NCBI GenBank assembly: GCA_016199325.1
Contig: JACQGW010000206.1
Span: forward strand, 1-17,090
Length of the DNA: 17,090 bases
Direction of reading: 5' to 3'
From: Chloroflexota bacterium
GTDB lineage: Bacteria > Chloroflexota > Dehalococcoidia > JACQGW01
The translations under genes were made by a program, and so were the position numbers. This document shows positions 1 to 6,479 of the stretch, in pieces (position 1 is the stretch's first letter; the number at the start of each line of letters is the position of its first letter). The notes beneath the pieces were generated by a model. That model saw nothing but the letters and a program-made list of their open reading frames with translations, searched no databases and had not been told where the DNA came from.

Positions 1-2
1 CT

Positions 3-611
3 TCCGTTCGCGGCTCGGGCATTCCGCGGTCCGCGGCCTCCGCGTCTCCGCGTGCGGGTCTTCACGGGAGCGTTGCCGCGCTCCGCGCCGCAACGCTCCT
101 GGTGGCCCTCCTGGTCGTCTTGCCGTCGAATGACGCGGCGCCGACGGCAGCGCAGAACGGCGCGGCACCCGTTGCGGCCCAGGATGGGCGGGCAGGTCAG
201 TTGTCGTGGAGCCCGGGAGGCCAGAAGTTCGGCGCAGGCCGGGGGTCCAGGAGCCAGGAGTGCGCCCAGAACGTCGAGCCGGTCGGGCAACTGGGCGGTC
301 CGAGCGACGCGATTGCAGTGGGGGGTGGCTACGCCTACGTCGCCGCGGAGCAGGCCGGTCTGCGGGTTCTGGACGTCGGCGATCCGCGGCGCGCCACGGA
401 GGTCGGCTTCTACCAGGTCTGGTCGGGCGCCGAGGCGGTCACGCTGGCCGGGAACCACGTCTACGTCTCCGCCGGCCGGGGCGGTCTGTGGATCCTCCGG
501 TTCACCGCGCCGAGTCCGCCTGTCGCACCCACACCGATCGCGCCGACGCAGGGCGCGAGAAACTTCAGGGCCTACGTTCCGCTCGTCTCAGTCCATCGGT
601 GCATGGGCTGA
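3..611 (+). CDS. Secreted LVIVD-repeat protein, 5'-truncated by the window edge
   Basis: The frame is open from the first base of the window to the TGA at 609-611, so the true start probably lies upstream; a GTG at 102 is possible but would cut into the hydrophobic stretch. Near residues 24-42 of the visible part a basic stretch is followed by a hydrophobic run (LRAATLLVALLVVLP) and then an Ala/Gln-rich region, which looks like a signal peptide. The centre holds two copies of the LVIVD beta-propeller-like repeat, GGYAYVAAEQAGLRVLDV followed by AGNHVYVSAGRGGLWILRF. The C-terminus has a Pro-rich stretch (PSPPVAPTPIAPT) and the tail RAYVPLVS. LVIVD proteins are extracytoplasmic and of unclear function; members usually have more repeats than this one, so it may be a reduced version. 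It converges on the leftward gene next to it. The coding call is fairly secure; the start and function are not. Confidence 0.6.
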   Translation, partial: SVRGSGIPRSAASASPRAGLHGSVAALRAATLLVALLVVLPSNDAAPTAAQNGAAPVAAQDGRAGQLSWSPGGQKFGAGRGSRSQECAQNVEPVGQLGGPSDAIAVGGGYAYVAAEQAGLRVLDVGDPRRATEVGFYQVWSGAEAVTLAGNHVYVSAGRGGLWILRFTAPSPPVAPTPIAPTQGARNFRAYVPLVSVHRCMG

Positions 612-677
612 GGAGCACAGAGCAGAACTGCCACCCGGCGGGAGGGATCGCGCCCCACTCAGCTACCCCGATCGCGA

Positions 678-1496
678 TCACGGCATGGGGCGGTCGGGGA
701 ATGCCGAGCGCGGCGGGAGGTCGGCCGGCGCCGGCCGGCGCTGGTCCTGTTTCAGGACGAGCGTCGTGCCGTCGTCGAGCTCCAGGATGATCTGGAGATC
801 CTTCGCCCGCTCGATCACCTGGTGGCGCACGATCGTCTGGCCCACCGCACGGGCGACCTCGGCATCCAGCGACTGGTTCCGGTACGCCCACTGCTCAGCC
901 AGCTTGAAGCGCAGGAAAGCCCGCGCCCGAGACGACAAGCGAGCCACTCGGCGATGGACCAGGCGGCGGCTGATCTCGCCGGCGCGGCCGAGATCGACGG
1001 CGGCGGGCGGAATCAGCGGCCTGCGCGGGTCCGGCCCCGGGCAGACCGGGCACAGACCGATGCGGCCTCCGGCAGCTACGGTGCGACGGTCCGGCTCCGG
1101 CAGCGCCGCCAACGGCAAGACGGGCGCGACGACGATCGTCGGGTCCAACGCGGGATCGGCCGAGGCCCGCTCGACCGCCTCGGCACGCGGCGCGCCCGCC
1201 GCCTCCAGCTCAACCAGTCGGCGATTGAAGTCGCGGTGAATCGCGCACTCGTGGGGCAGGACCATCACCAGCCCCCAGCGAACCTCTGCGACCAGCCCCT
1301 CGACCGGATCGCGCGGCGGCCAGAGGAGCGCCATCTGGCTCGCTCCGACACTGCCCGGCGGCAACAGAAGACCTGGCTCGACGGCCTGCTCCGCTGCCGC
1401 CCAGAGGGTTGCCGACGGGGCGATGACGAGATCGCCCTGTTGCAGATAGCCCGACACCTCGGCATAGTACTCGCGCGGGTCGTCGAAGAGCCCCAC
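678..1496 (-). CDS. Putative MazF/PemK-like protein, second gene of an AbrB-linked pair
   Basis: A 272-aa protein that I do not recognise as a named family. It starts at a GTG three bases after the stop of the AbrB-like gene; an AGGAG six bases upstream lies inside that gene, so translation is probably coupled. The N-terminal half recalls the SH3-like barrel of MazF/PemK: QGDLVIAP at residues 20-27, then WGLVMVLPHECAIHRDFN at about 74-91, then TIVVAPVLPL. These match in order the MazF pattern of GD-V, a hydrophobic strand ending in a polar motif, and a VAP strand. The HECAIH motif resembles the SH-DCDI motif of larger uncharacterised relatives. The rest (about 130-272) has a CPVCPG pair and a basic, helical C-terminal part. 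It is more than twice the length of classical MazF. Toxin activity is an inference from fold-like motifs and gene order. Confidence 0.72.
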   Translation of the reverse strand: MGLFDDPREYYAEVSGYLQQGDLVIAPSATLWAAAEQAVEPGLLLPPGSVGASQMALLWPPRDPVEGLVAEVRWGLVMVLPHECAIHRDFNRRLVELEAAGAPRAEAVERASADPALDPTIVVAPVLPLAALPEPDRRTVAAGGRIGLCPVCPGPDPRRPLIPPAAVDLGRAGEISRRLVHRRVARLSSRARAFLRFKLAEQWAYRNQSLDAEVARAVGQTIVRHQVIERAKDLQIILELDDGTTLVLKQDQRRPAPADLPPRSAFPDRPMP

Positions 1497-1499
1497 GCC

Positions 1500-1880
1500 C
1501 TACTCCTGCCAGCGCCGTTCGGAGGGCTCGACCTGTGGGGTATCGCCATACTGCTGAAACAGGCGGTCGAGCGCCGGCACTGCGTCTGGCTCGGGCGGGG
1601 CAACGTACCGTTCGGTCGGCATCGGCTCGAGCCGGTCGGCGGCGAGCGCTTCGTTGAGGCGCGCCCAGGGATCCCGGGCGGCGCGCTCATCGAGGCATCG
1701 GGTCACGCGCTCGACAAGGTCGTCGACGAGCAGGGGATCGACGACCAGCAACACGATACCTTCGCCCACGGCAACCGCTTTGCCCTGGACGCCGCTCCTC
1801 AGCCGGCTCACTTCTCGAATGCCCTGCGGCAAGGTCAAGACGTTGCGTTCCCGGATGGTAAAATCCTCGATCCTGGCCAT
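1500..1880 (-). CDS. AbrB/MazE-like DNA-binding protein, candidate antitoxin
   Basis: A 126-aa protein. The ATG at 1880 is preferred over a more upstream in-frame start because the fold begins immediately after it (MARIEDFTIRERNVLTLPQG). The segment at about residues 5-50 fits a SpoVT/AbrB swapped-hairpin domain: TIRERNVLTLP, an IRE turn, then a GKAVAVGEGIVLLVVDP strand pair. The remaining region is acidic and helical (DDLVERVTRCLDERAARD) and ends in an extended tail, as expected for an antitoxin part that wraps a partner. The next gene starts three bases after its stop. A promoter with an inverted repeat over the -10 box lies just upstream, consistent with autoregulation. The AbrB call is fairly confident; the antitoxin role is inferred from the pairing. 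Confidence 0.78.
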   Translation of the reverse strand: MARIEDFTIRERNVLTLPQGIREVSRLRSGVQGKAVAVGEGIVLLVVDPLLVDDLVERVTRCLDERAARDPWARLNEALAADRLEPMPTERYVAPPEPDAVPALDRLFQQYGDTPQVEPSERRWQE

Positions 1881-1911
1881 GAACCGCCCCCGTTTCCGTT
1901 CTTCGGCCTTA

Positions 1912-1949
1912 CTGCTACGCAGTATAGCAGGAACACGGACTGGGCGCAA
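1912..1949 (-). promoter_or_regulatory. Promoter with overlapping inverted repeat upstream of the AbrB-like gene
   Basis: On the minus strand there is TTGCGC (1944-1949), a 17-bp spacer, then TATACT (1921-1926) preceded by TGC, which makes an extended -10. The predicted transcript start is about 34 bases before the ATG at 1880. An inverted repeat CTGCTA (1912-1917) / TAGCAG (1925-1930) covers the -10 box and the likely start site, a good place for an autorepressor to bind. The -35 match is weak (3 of 6). Confidence 0.5.
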
Positions 1950-1979
1950 GACTGGCCGGCGATCCGCGATAGGCCAAAT

Positions 1980-2297
1980 CTAGCGGATCGCCCAGTGCTC
2001 CACCTCGGAGAACTCGACCAGCTCGAAGATCTTCTTCTGGAGGGCCAGGAGCTCCGCGCCGGCCTTGGGATCCGCCATGAGCTTGCCCACGACCGCTTCG
2101 ATATCCCCGATGCTGGGCACTTCAACTTCCTGGACGACCCGATCCGATCGCCCGCTCATGTAGTCGGTCAACACGCGGACCTTTGCGCCGTAGCCGCGCT
2201 CCGCGAAGACCTTCATCATGCCCTCCTGGAGGACCGCGACCAGTGGCTCGGCGGCTCCTGCTTTCGCGTAGAAGACCCTGCGTTCGATGATGGCCAT
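1980..2297 (-). CDS. Small dimeric alpha/beta-barrel (NIPSNAP/ABM-like) protein
   Basis: A 105-aa protein with ATG at 2297 and a strong AAGGAG ribosome site about eight bases upstream. The layout fits one ferredoxin-like unit of the dimeric alpha/beta-barrel superfamily: a first strand IIERRVFYAKAG, a helix EPLVAVLQEGMMKVFAERG, strands KVRVLTDYMSGRSDRVVQEVEV, a helix IGDIEAVVGKLMADPKAGAEL, and a closing strand VEFSEVEHWAI. Members include NIPSNAP, Dabb and antibiotic monooxygenase-type proteins that handle small ligands; which of these applies cannot be told. It lies 52 bp after the SnoaL-like gene on the same strand and may share its transcript. No membrane segment or signal peptide is present. 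Confidence 0.78.
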   Translation of the reverse strand: MAIIERRVFYAKAGAAEPLVAVLQEGMMKVFAERGYGAKVRVLTDYMSGRSDRVVQEVEVPSIGDIEAVVGKLMADPKAGAELLALQKKIFELVEFSEVEHWAIR

Positions 2298-2310
2298 GGC
2301 TGCTCTCCTT

Positions 2311-2336
2311 TCAGATACTCCTCTCAGATACTCCGC
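2311..2336. repeat. Two tandem 13-bp units between the small-protein genes
   Basis: TCAGATACTCCTC is followed directly by TCAGATACTCCGC, identical at 12 of 13 positions. The pair lies in the 52-bp gap between the SnoaL-like gene and the NIPSNAP-like gene, next to the ribosome site of the latter. It may be a slippage product or a paired binding site. Confidence 0.6.
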
Positions 2337-2349
2337 GACTGATGGCGCC

Positions 2350-2760
2350 TCACGACCGAATTGCGCCGATCTGGCGCAGCAGGCTGAGCTGATCGATCAG
2401 GCTGTACCCTTCGACGATCCGGCCGTCTGCATGGCGATGGATGATGATGCCGGCGAATGCGACCGGCTTGCCGGTCGGTGGGATGTTGGCCGGCTGCAGC
2501 GGCCCTTCGTGCGTGCCGCGGAGGGTCACCCGTGAGACCACCACGTCGCCCTCGGCGATCTGCTCCTCGACCGTCTCCGTGAGGTCCGGGAAGGCAGTGA
2601 GCAGCATCGTGACGAGCTGCCGCACCCCGGCCGGGCCGGTGGCCCCGAAGGGCTGGTTCACAAAGTTCTCGGCAATCACCTCCTCAATGGCGTCGAGGTT
2701 CCCCTGGCTGGTGATCTCCTCGAAGACCCGTCGTGAGCGGGCCTTGTTGGCCTCAGACAC
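2350..2760 (-). CDS. SnoaL-like polyketide cyclase / ester cyclase-family protein
   Basis: A 136-aa protein of the SnoaL branch of the NTF2-like superfamily. The GTG at 2760 is chosen because GAGGAGGT sits six bases upstream and the domain starts right after it. Visible features in order are the first helices (KARSRRVFEEITSQGNLDAIEEVIAENFVNQ), the G-AGVRQLVTMLLTAFPDLTETVEEQIAEGD segment typical of ester cyclases, the strand VVVSRVTLRGTHEGPLQ, IPPTGKPVAFAGIIIHR, and the end strand DGRIVEGYSLIDQLSLLRQIG. Length and order match the family closely. These proteins bind small hydrophobic ligands; many are not true cyclases. It lies 112 bp downstream of the LuxR-type regulator on the same strand. 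Substrate unknown. Confidence 0.9.
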   Translation of the reverse strand: MSEANKARSRRVFEEITSQGNLDAIEEVIAENFVNQPFGATGPAGVRQLVTMLLTAFPDLTETVEEQIAEGDVVVSRVTLRGTHEGPLQPANIPPTGKPVAFAGIIIHRHADGRIVEGYSLIDQLSLLRQIGAIRS

Positions 2761-2872
2761 TGCGCTACCTCCTCTGTCAGTCTGTCGCTCTCGGTCTGAG
2801 ACCAGTATACGGGGAGGCCGACGACCTGTGATGTGCCAAAAGGTGTATTCGGAGGGTTGTTCCGAGCGGCGT

Positions 2873-5563
2873 TCAGACCAGAAGGCTGAGCGCACGCGCC
2901 CTGGCGATGGCCCTGGTTCGGCTGTTGACGCCGAGCTTCTCGTAGATGGTGGCGGTGTGCCGCTTCACCGTGCCGACCGCGATGACCAGCTCATCCGCGA
3001 TCTCGTGGTTCGAGAGGCCGGCGGCGAGGAGCCGGAGCACTTCGAGTTCGCGCTCGCTGAGCCGATCGGGCGAACCCGCTGCGCTCGCCCCAGCAGCCGG
3101 GAATCCCTCGCCAAAGGCCGCCAGCAGCGCGCCGGCGTAGGCCGTCAAAACGCCTCGCGCCCCGGCTTCGTGCAGCAGCGCCGCCATCGGCGGCCCCAGG
3201 TCGACGAACAGGCGCACGAAGCCTTCCGGCTCGGCCAGCCGCAGCGCCTGTTCCAGGGCGATCATCGCCTGGGCGATACGACCCTGTCCCCGAAGTGCCA
3301 GGGCTCGCAGCGCCTGCACTTCGACGACGACGCCCATCCGGCCCGCCCCTTCCGCCGACCGGAGCAGACGATCGAGCAGGACCAGGGCGCGGTCGAGCGC
3401 ACCGGCGTCGGTTGCGCCCTGAGCGATGAGGACGCGCGCCAGCGCCAGCCTGCCCAGCTCGTAGTGGTAGCTCGTCTCGTCGTCGACCCGAAAACGCGTC
3501 TCCTCAACCCAGTCGCCGGCCGCGCGCAGGTTGCCCTGAGCCAGCCAGAGTCGGACCTGGAGTCGGTTGAGCTGGCTGGTCCAATCGGGGACTTCCGCGC
3601 TCTCGACGATCGGCTTCGCTCGCCGGAGGTGCGCCGCGGCGCCGTCGAGACCACCCCGGGCAAGCTCCGCCTGGCCGATGGCGAGGTACCCGGCGACGAG
3701 GGCGCGCGTCTCGCCGCCCAGTTGCGCCAGATCGAGCCCCTTTCGCAGATGGTCGAGCGCGCCCACCAGATCGTTCCACTCGTAGAGTAGCTCGCCCATC
3801 CGGATGTGCGCCCAGCCGACGATCGGCAGGGCGAGCACGGCCCGGTCCGTCTGTTCGGCGATGAGCTGGAGGCACTCCCGCCGGAAGTCGGCCGCACGCC
3901 GGAGACGGCCCCGCATCACGGCGTGGTCACCCAGCGCGCTGAGCGGGTGGATCGCAATGACCTTGAAGGGGGATGGGGCGCGTCGGGCCACCGCCAGTGC
4001 TTCGAGGTAGGGCTCTCTGGCGGCGTCCCACCGGCCGGCGCGCCGGTAGGTATCGCCGAGGGCGATCTGCACGGCGAAGCGGTAGAAGAGGTCGTCTTCC
4101 GGCAAGCCGTGAAGCGCCTGGCCGGAAAACGCGATGGCGGTGCGCAGGTCATCCCGGTGGCAGGCCAGAACGACGCGGGCGGCGGCGACGCGCGCCAGAT
4201 GGGCGTCGGCCTCGCCGGTATCGACGGTTGCCATCGCCTGAATCTGCCGATCGAGATCGTCCAGGCATCTGGCGCCGGCCTCCAGTTGTCCAATGGAGAG
4301 CAGGAACACGACGCGGTAGAGGCCCAGCAGCGGGCGGCTGATGAAGAGGTCCGCCGGCAGCGCCTGGAGCCAGTCGGCGACGATGCGGTACTGGCCGTAC
4401 GCCATCTTGGACAGGAACTGCTCTTCGACGATTCGGGCAGCGTGCTGGAAGTCCTGCCCGGCGACGGCGTGACGGAAGGCGAGATCCGGAGCATCGTTCG
4501 CCGCATGCCAATCGCTCGCCCGCCGGTGCAGGTCGGCGACTCCGTCGGCCATCACCTGGTCGAGACGGTGGCGCAGGAACTCGGCGAAGAGATGGTGATA
4601 GCGATACCATTGCCGCCGGTTGTCCAGCGGGACGAGGAAGAGGTTGGATCGATCGAGGCTCTCCAGCATCTGCTGGCCGTCCTTCCGGCCGGTCACACTA
4701 TCGCAGAGCGGCCCGCTGAGCCGATCGAGGATCGCGGTTTGGAGCAGGAACGATCGAGCGTCGTCGGGCTGCCGGCTGAGCACTTCGCCGGCGAGATAGT
4801 CGGCGATGTAGCGGTCGTCCCCGGCGACCTGTGTGAGATGCTCGGGGAGGTCACGGCGTCCACGCAAGGACAACGCCGCCATCTGGAGCCCGGCGATCCA
4901 GCCTTCGATGCGGGTGTCGAGCGCGGCCACGTCGCCGTCCGGCAGGTCGATCCCCATGGCGTGCCTCAGGAATTCGGCGGCCTCCCCGACCGTGAAGCGG
5001 AGGTCGGCGGCGCGCAGCTCGACGAGCTGGCCGCGCCCGCGCAGGCGCGCGAGCGGAAGCGGCGGATCGGCGCGGCTCGCCAGGACGAAGTGCATCGGCG
5101 GTGGGAGGTGATCGAGCAGGGTCGTCAGGGCATCGTGAACCGACGGCTCCTCGACGACGTGGTAGTCGTCCAGGATGAAGACGACGTGCTCGCTCAGCTT
5201 GCCGGCCTCGTCGGCGAGCGCCGCCAGGACGCGATCGACCGGTGGCATCAACGACCCCACCAGCGTCCCGAGTCGCCCCTCCCGGACGCTCGGCTCGACG
5301 GCTGCCCAGGCGGCGACGACGTGGGCCAGGAACCGGTGGACGTCGTTGTCGCGCTCGTCCAGCGAGAGCCAGGCAACGGGCCATCGACACCGGCTGGCCC
5401 AATCGCTCAGCAGCGTCGTCTTGCCATAGCCGGCCGGCGCCGAGACGAGTGCGAGCCGGCGATCCACGATCTCGTCAAGCCGATCGGCCAGGCGGAGGCG
5501 CGCGATGAGTCCCGGCGGTCGCGGCGGGATCCAGAGCCCGGTGGCGGGCAACGGCGCGATCAT
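2873..5563 (-). CDS. MalT-type LuxR-family transcriptional regulator (STAND ATPase)
   Basis: An 896-aa protein of the usual length for MalT-like LuxR regulators. The N-terminal NTPase has a Walker A motif ([11 protein letters not shown], about 42-52), a Walker B motif ([13 protein letters not shown]), the [14 protein letters not shown] sensor stretch and the [18 protein letters not shown] segment. A long helical TPR-like region fills the centre. The C-terminal 64 residues are a LuxR helix-turn-helix: [20 protein letters not shown], then [17 protein letters not shown]. Such proteins bind ATP and an inducer, oligomerise and activate transcription. The frame stays open to 6223, but the ATG at 5563 is preferred: the domain begins there and a TATAAT box ends six bases before it. 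No Shine-Dalgarno sequence precedes that ATG. The SnoaL-like gene follows on the same strand and may be a target or operon partner. Inducer unknown. Confidence 0.93.
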   Translation of the reverse strand: MIAPLPATGLWIPPRPPGLIARLRLADRLDEIVDRRLALVSAPAGYGKTTLLSDWASRCRWPVAWLSLDERDNDVHRFLAHVVAAWAAVEPSVREGRLGTLVGSLMPPVDRVLAALADEAGKLSEHVVFILDDYHVVEEPSVHDALTTLLDHLPPPMHFVLASRADPPLPLARLRGRGQLVELRAADLRFTVGEAAEFLRHAMGIDLPDGDVAALDTRIEGWIAGLQMAALSLRGRRDLPEHLTQVAGDDRYIADYLAGEVLSRQPDDARSFLLQTAILDRLSGPLCDSVTGRKDGQQMLESLDRSNLFLVPLDNRRQWYRYHHLFAEFLRHRLDQVMADGVADLHRRASDWHAANDAPDLAFRHAVAGQDFQHAARIVEEQFLSKMAYGQYRIVADWLQALPADLFISRPLLGLYRVVFLLSIGQLEAGARCLDDLDRQIQAMATVDTGEADAHLARVAAARVVLACHRDDLRTAIAFSGQALHGLPEDDLFYRFAVQIALGDTYRRAGRWDAAREPYLEALAVARRAPSPFKVIAIHPLSALGDHAVMRGRLRRAADFRRECLQLIAEQTDRAVLALPIVGWAHIRMGELLYEWNDLVGALDHLRKGLDLAQLGGETRALVAGYLAIGQAELARGGLDGAAAHLRRAKPIVESAEVPDWTSQLNRLQVRLWLAQGNLRAAGDWVEETRFRVDDETSYHYELGRLALARVLIAQGATDAGALDRALVLLDRLLRSAEGAGRMGVVVEVQALRALALRGQGRIAQAMIALEQALRLAEPEGFVRLFVDLGPPMAALLHEAGARGVLTAYAGALLAAFGEGFPAAGASAAGSPDRLSERELEVLRLLAAGLSNHEIADELVIAVGTVKRHTATIYEKLGVNSRTRAIARARALSLLV

Positions 5564-5569
5564 GGGAGC

Positions 5570-5575
5570 ATTATA
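5570..5575 (-). promoter_or_regulatory. TATAAT -10 box placed for leaderless transcription of the LuxR-type gene
   Basis: A perfect TATAAT on the minus strand is followed by six bases (GCTCCC) and then the ATG at 5563, so the usual start site would fall on or beside the A of the ATG. There is no purine-rich ribosome site in between. No good -35 match lies 16-18 bp upstream (TACTCC at 17). Confidence 0.5.
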
Positions 5576-5901
5576 GCGCACATCCAGCGAGAGGAGTATC
5601 GACTGGCCGCGGGTCTGCCGGGGCCGGGTCGACAGCCAAACGGTGGCGAGCATGGCGATCGGGGCAAGGACCAATCGCTGGTGCCACCGAACCGGGGCAG
5701 ATGGGACGCCTGCGCTCCCGGAAGGAGCGGCGCTCGCCAGGCCACTCGGTATCCGAGCTTCGGCGGCCCATCGTTGGGCGATGGACAAGCTCGATGAAAA
5801 GGGCGATCCGGCTGCCAGTTGCACGAAGGTCAGGCTAGCGCGAACCGCCCCCGCCGGCATCCACCTGGCGGGGGCGGTTCCGCGGCCCCGATAGCCCGCA
5901 T
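5576..5901. other. Intergenic region between the LuxR-type gene and the zinc ribbon gene
   Basis: No convincing gene is seen in this 326-bp stretch. The minus frame of the LuxR-type gene stays open across it, but its translation is low-complexity and shows no domain. The region holds the stem-loop at 5842-5880 and borders the -10 box of the LuxR-type gene. Confidence 0.5.
5842..5880 (-). terminator. Perfect 14-bp stem-loop after the zinc ribbon gene
   Basis: GAACCGCCCCCGCC (5842-5855) and GGCGGGGGCGGTTC (5867-5880) are exact reverse complements around an 11-base loop. The stem starts 21 bases past the stop of the leftward zinc ribbon gene, so it likely ends or protects that transcript. There is no T-run after it, so classic intrinsic termination is not assured. 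Confidence 0.6.
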
Positions 5902-6078
5902 TCAGGCCGCCCGCCGCTTGATGGGCGGGTGGCGCCGAGCGGCCACCGGCTTGGCCACCGTGACGGGCAGGTACCGCACGTAGCCGCACTGGAGGCAGCC
6001 GACGAAGGTCTCGCCGAGCTCGTCGGTTTGCTTCGCCAGGTCGCCGTGGCAGCGCGGGCAGGCTTTGAGCCACATCAT
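5902..6078 (-). CDS. Small zinc ribbon protein
   Basis: A 58-aa protein. The ATG at 6078 (with a second ATG right behind it) is chosen because AGGAGG lies six bases upstream; a GTG at 6102 would overlap that ribosome site. Two CxxC knuckles, CPRC at about residues 7-10 and CLQC at about 28-31, are separated by [16 protein letters not shown]. This is the usual four-cysteine zinc ribbon, as in small single-ribbon proteins of many bacteria. The C-terminal tail is basic ([16 protein letters not shown]) and could touch nucleic acid. It lies upstream of the LuxR-type gene on the same strand, with a stem-loop between them, so it is probably a separate transcript. Function unknown. Confidence 0.65.
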   Translation of the reverse strand: MMWLKACPRCHGDLAKQTDELGETFVGCLQCGYVRYLPVTVAKPVAARRHPPIKRRAA

Positions 6079-6102
6079 CGCCGTCCTCCTCTCTCCGCTC
6101 AC

Positions 6103-6479
6103 CGTTCCCCCATCGGCACCGCAGTATCGCGCTGTCGGCGTTAGAAGCGCATCTGCGGCCGGTTAGCGTTCCGTTAGAGCGGTTCCGATAGACAACGCGC
6201 CGCCGAGACGCCAAGATCGCCAAGAGGGACAGCGAGAAAGACGCCAGGAACGTCGGTCAGTCGTTTGGCCGATCCTGATGCACGCCGTTCGAGCGTTGTC
6301 CGGGTGTTGGGGCAAGACTCGATCCTGGGTAAGCAGCCAGCCCGATCCCTTCAGGCCGATGCCCGAGGTCGTCCTCGCTGTGGGGCACCCTGGCTCCCGT
6401 GGCCGCCCTGATCGTGGTTCTGGGCGTCGTGAACCTGCCGCTGTTCTACCTGCCGATGGCCATGCGGATGTAGTTAGCT
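6103..6479. other. Intergenic region with repeat debris and a possible membrane-protein remnant
   Basis: No intact gene is supported in this 377-bp stretch. It has a diverged copy of the dispersed CGCAGAGGCGCAGAG-type repeat at about 6201-6228 (CGCCGAGACGCCAAG followed by CGCCAAGAG) and, toward hyuA, a short open frame with a hydrophobic translation (6333-6473, listed separately). Confidence 0.5.
6333..6473 (+). pseudogene. Possible remnant of an integral membrane protein
   Basis: The frame opens after a TAA at 6330-6332 and ends at a TAG at 6471-6473. It has no normal start codon ahead of the hydrophobic part. The translation includes LWGTLAPVAALIVVLGVV followed by NLPLFYLPMAMRM, a credible membrane-spanning segment. 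The VNLP-FY part recalls the CcmC haem-export family, but it is too short to assign. It could also be chance coding in GC-rich DNA. Confidence 0.2.

Noticed and set aside
722..737. A 16-bp perfect palindrome CGGCCGGCGCCGGCCG
   Set aside because: It lies within coding sequence made of GGC/CCG-rich codons and can arise by composition; no second copy was noticed.
822..2342. A 506-codon plus-strand open frame
   Set aside because: It runs antisense across three leftward genes that have ribosome sites and recognisable folds.
2801..2860. Possible promoter for the SnoaL-like gene (TTGGCA and TATACT)
   Set aside because: The two boxes are 24 bp apart, too far for a standard sigma-70 type promoter.
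3806..5797. A 663-codon open frame on the plus strand opposite the LuxR-type gene
   Set aside because: Its translation is low-complexity and has no domain, while the opposite strand encodes a full MalT-like protein. Long antisense frames are expected in GC-rich codon usage.
5564..6223. Extension of the LuxR-type frame upstream to 6223
   Set aside because: The added 220 residues show no domain, pass through the zinc ribbon gene in another frame and cross the stem-loop; the family N-terminus fits the ATG at 5563.
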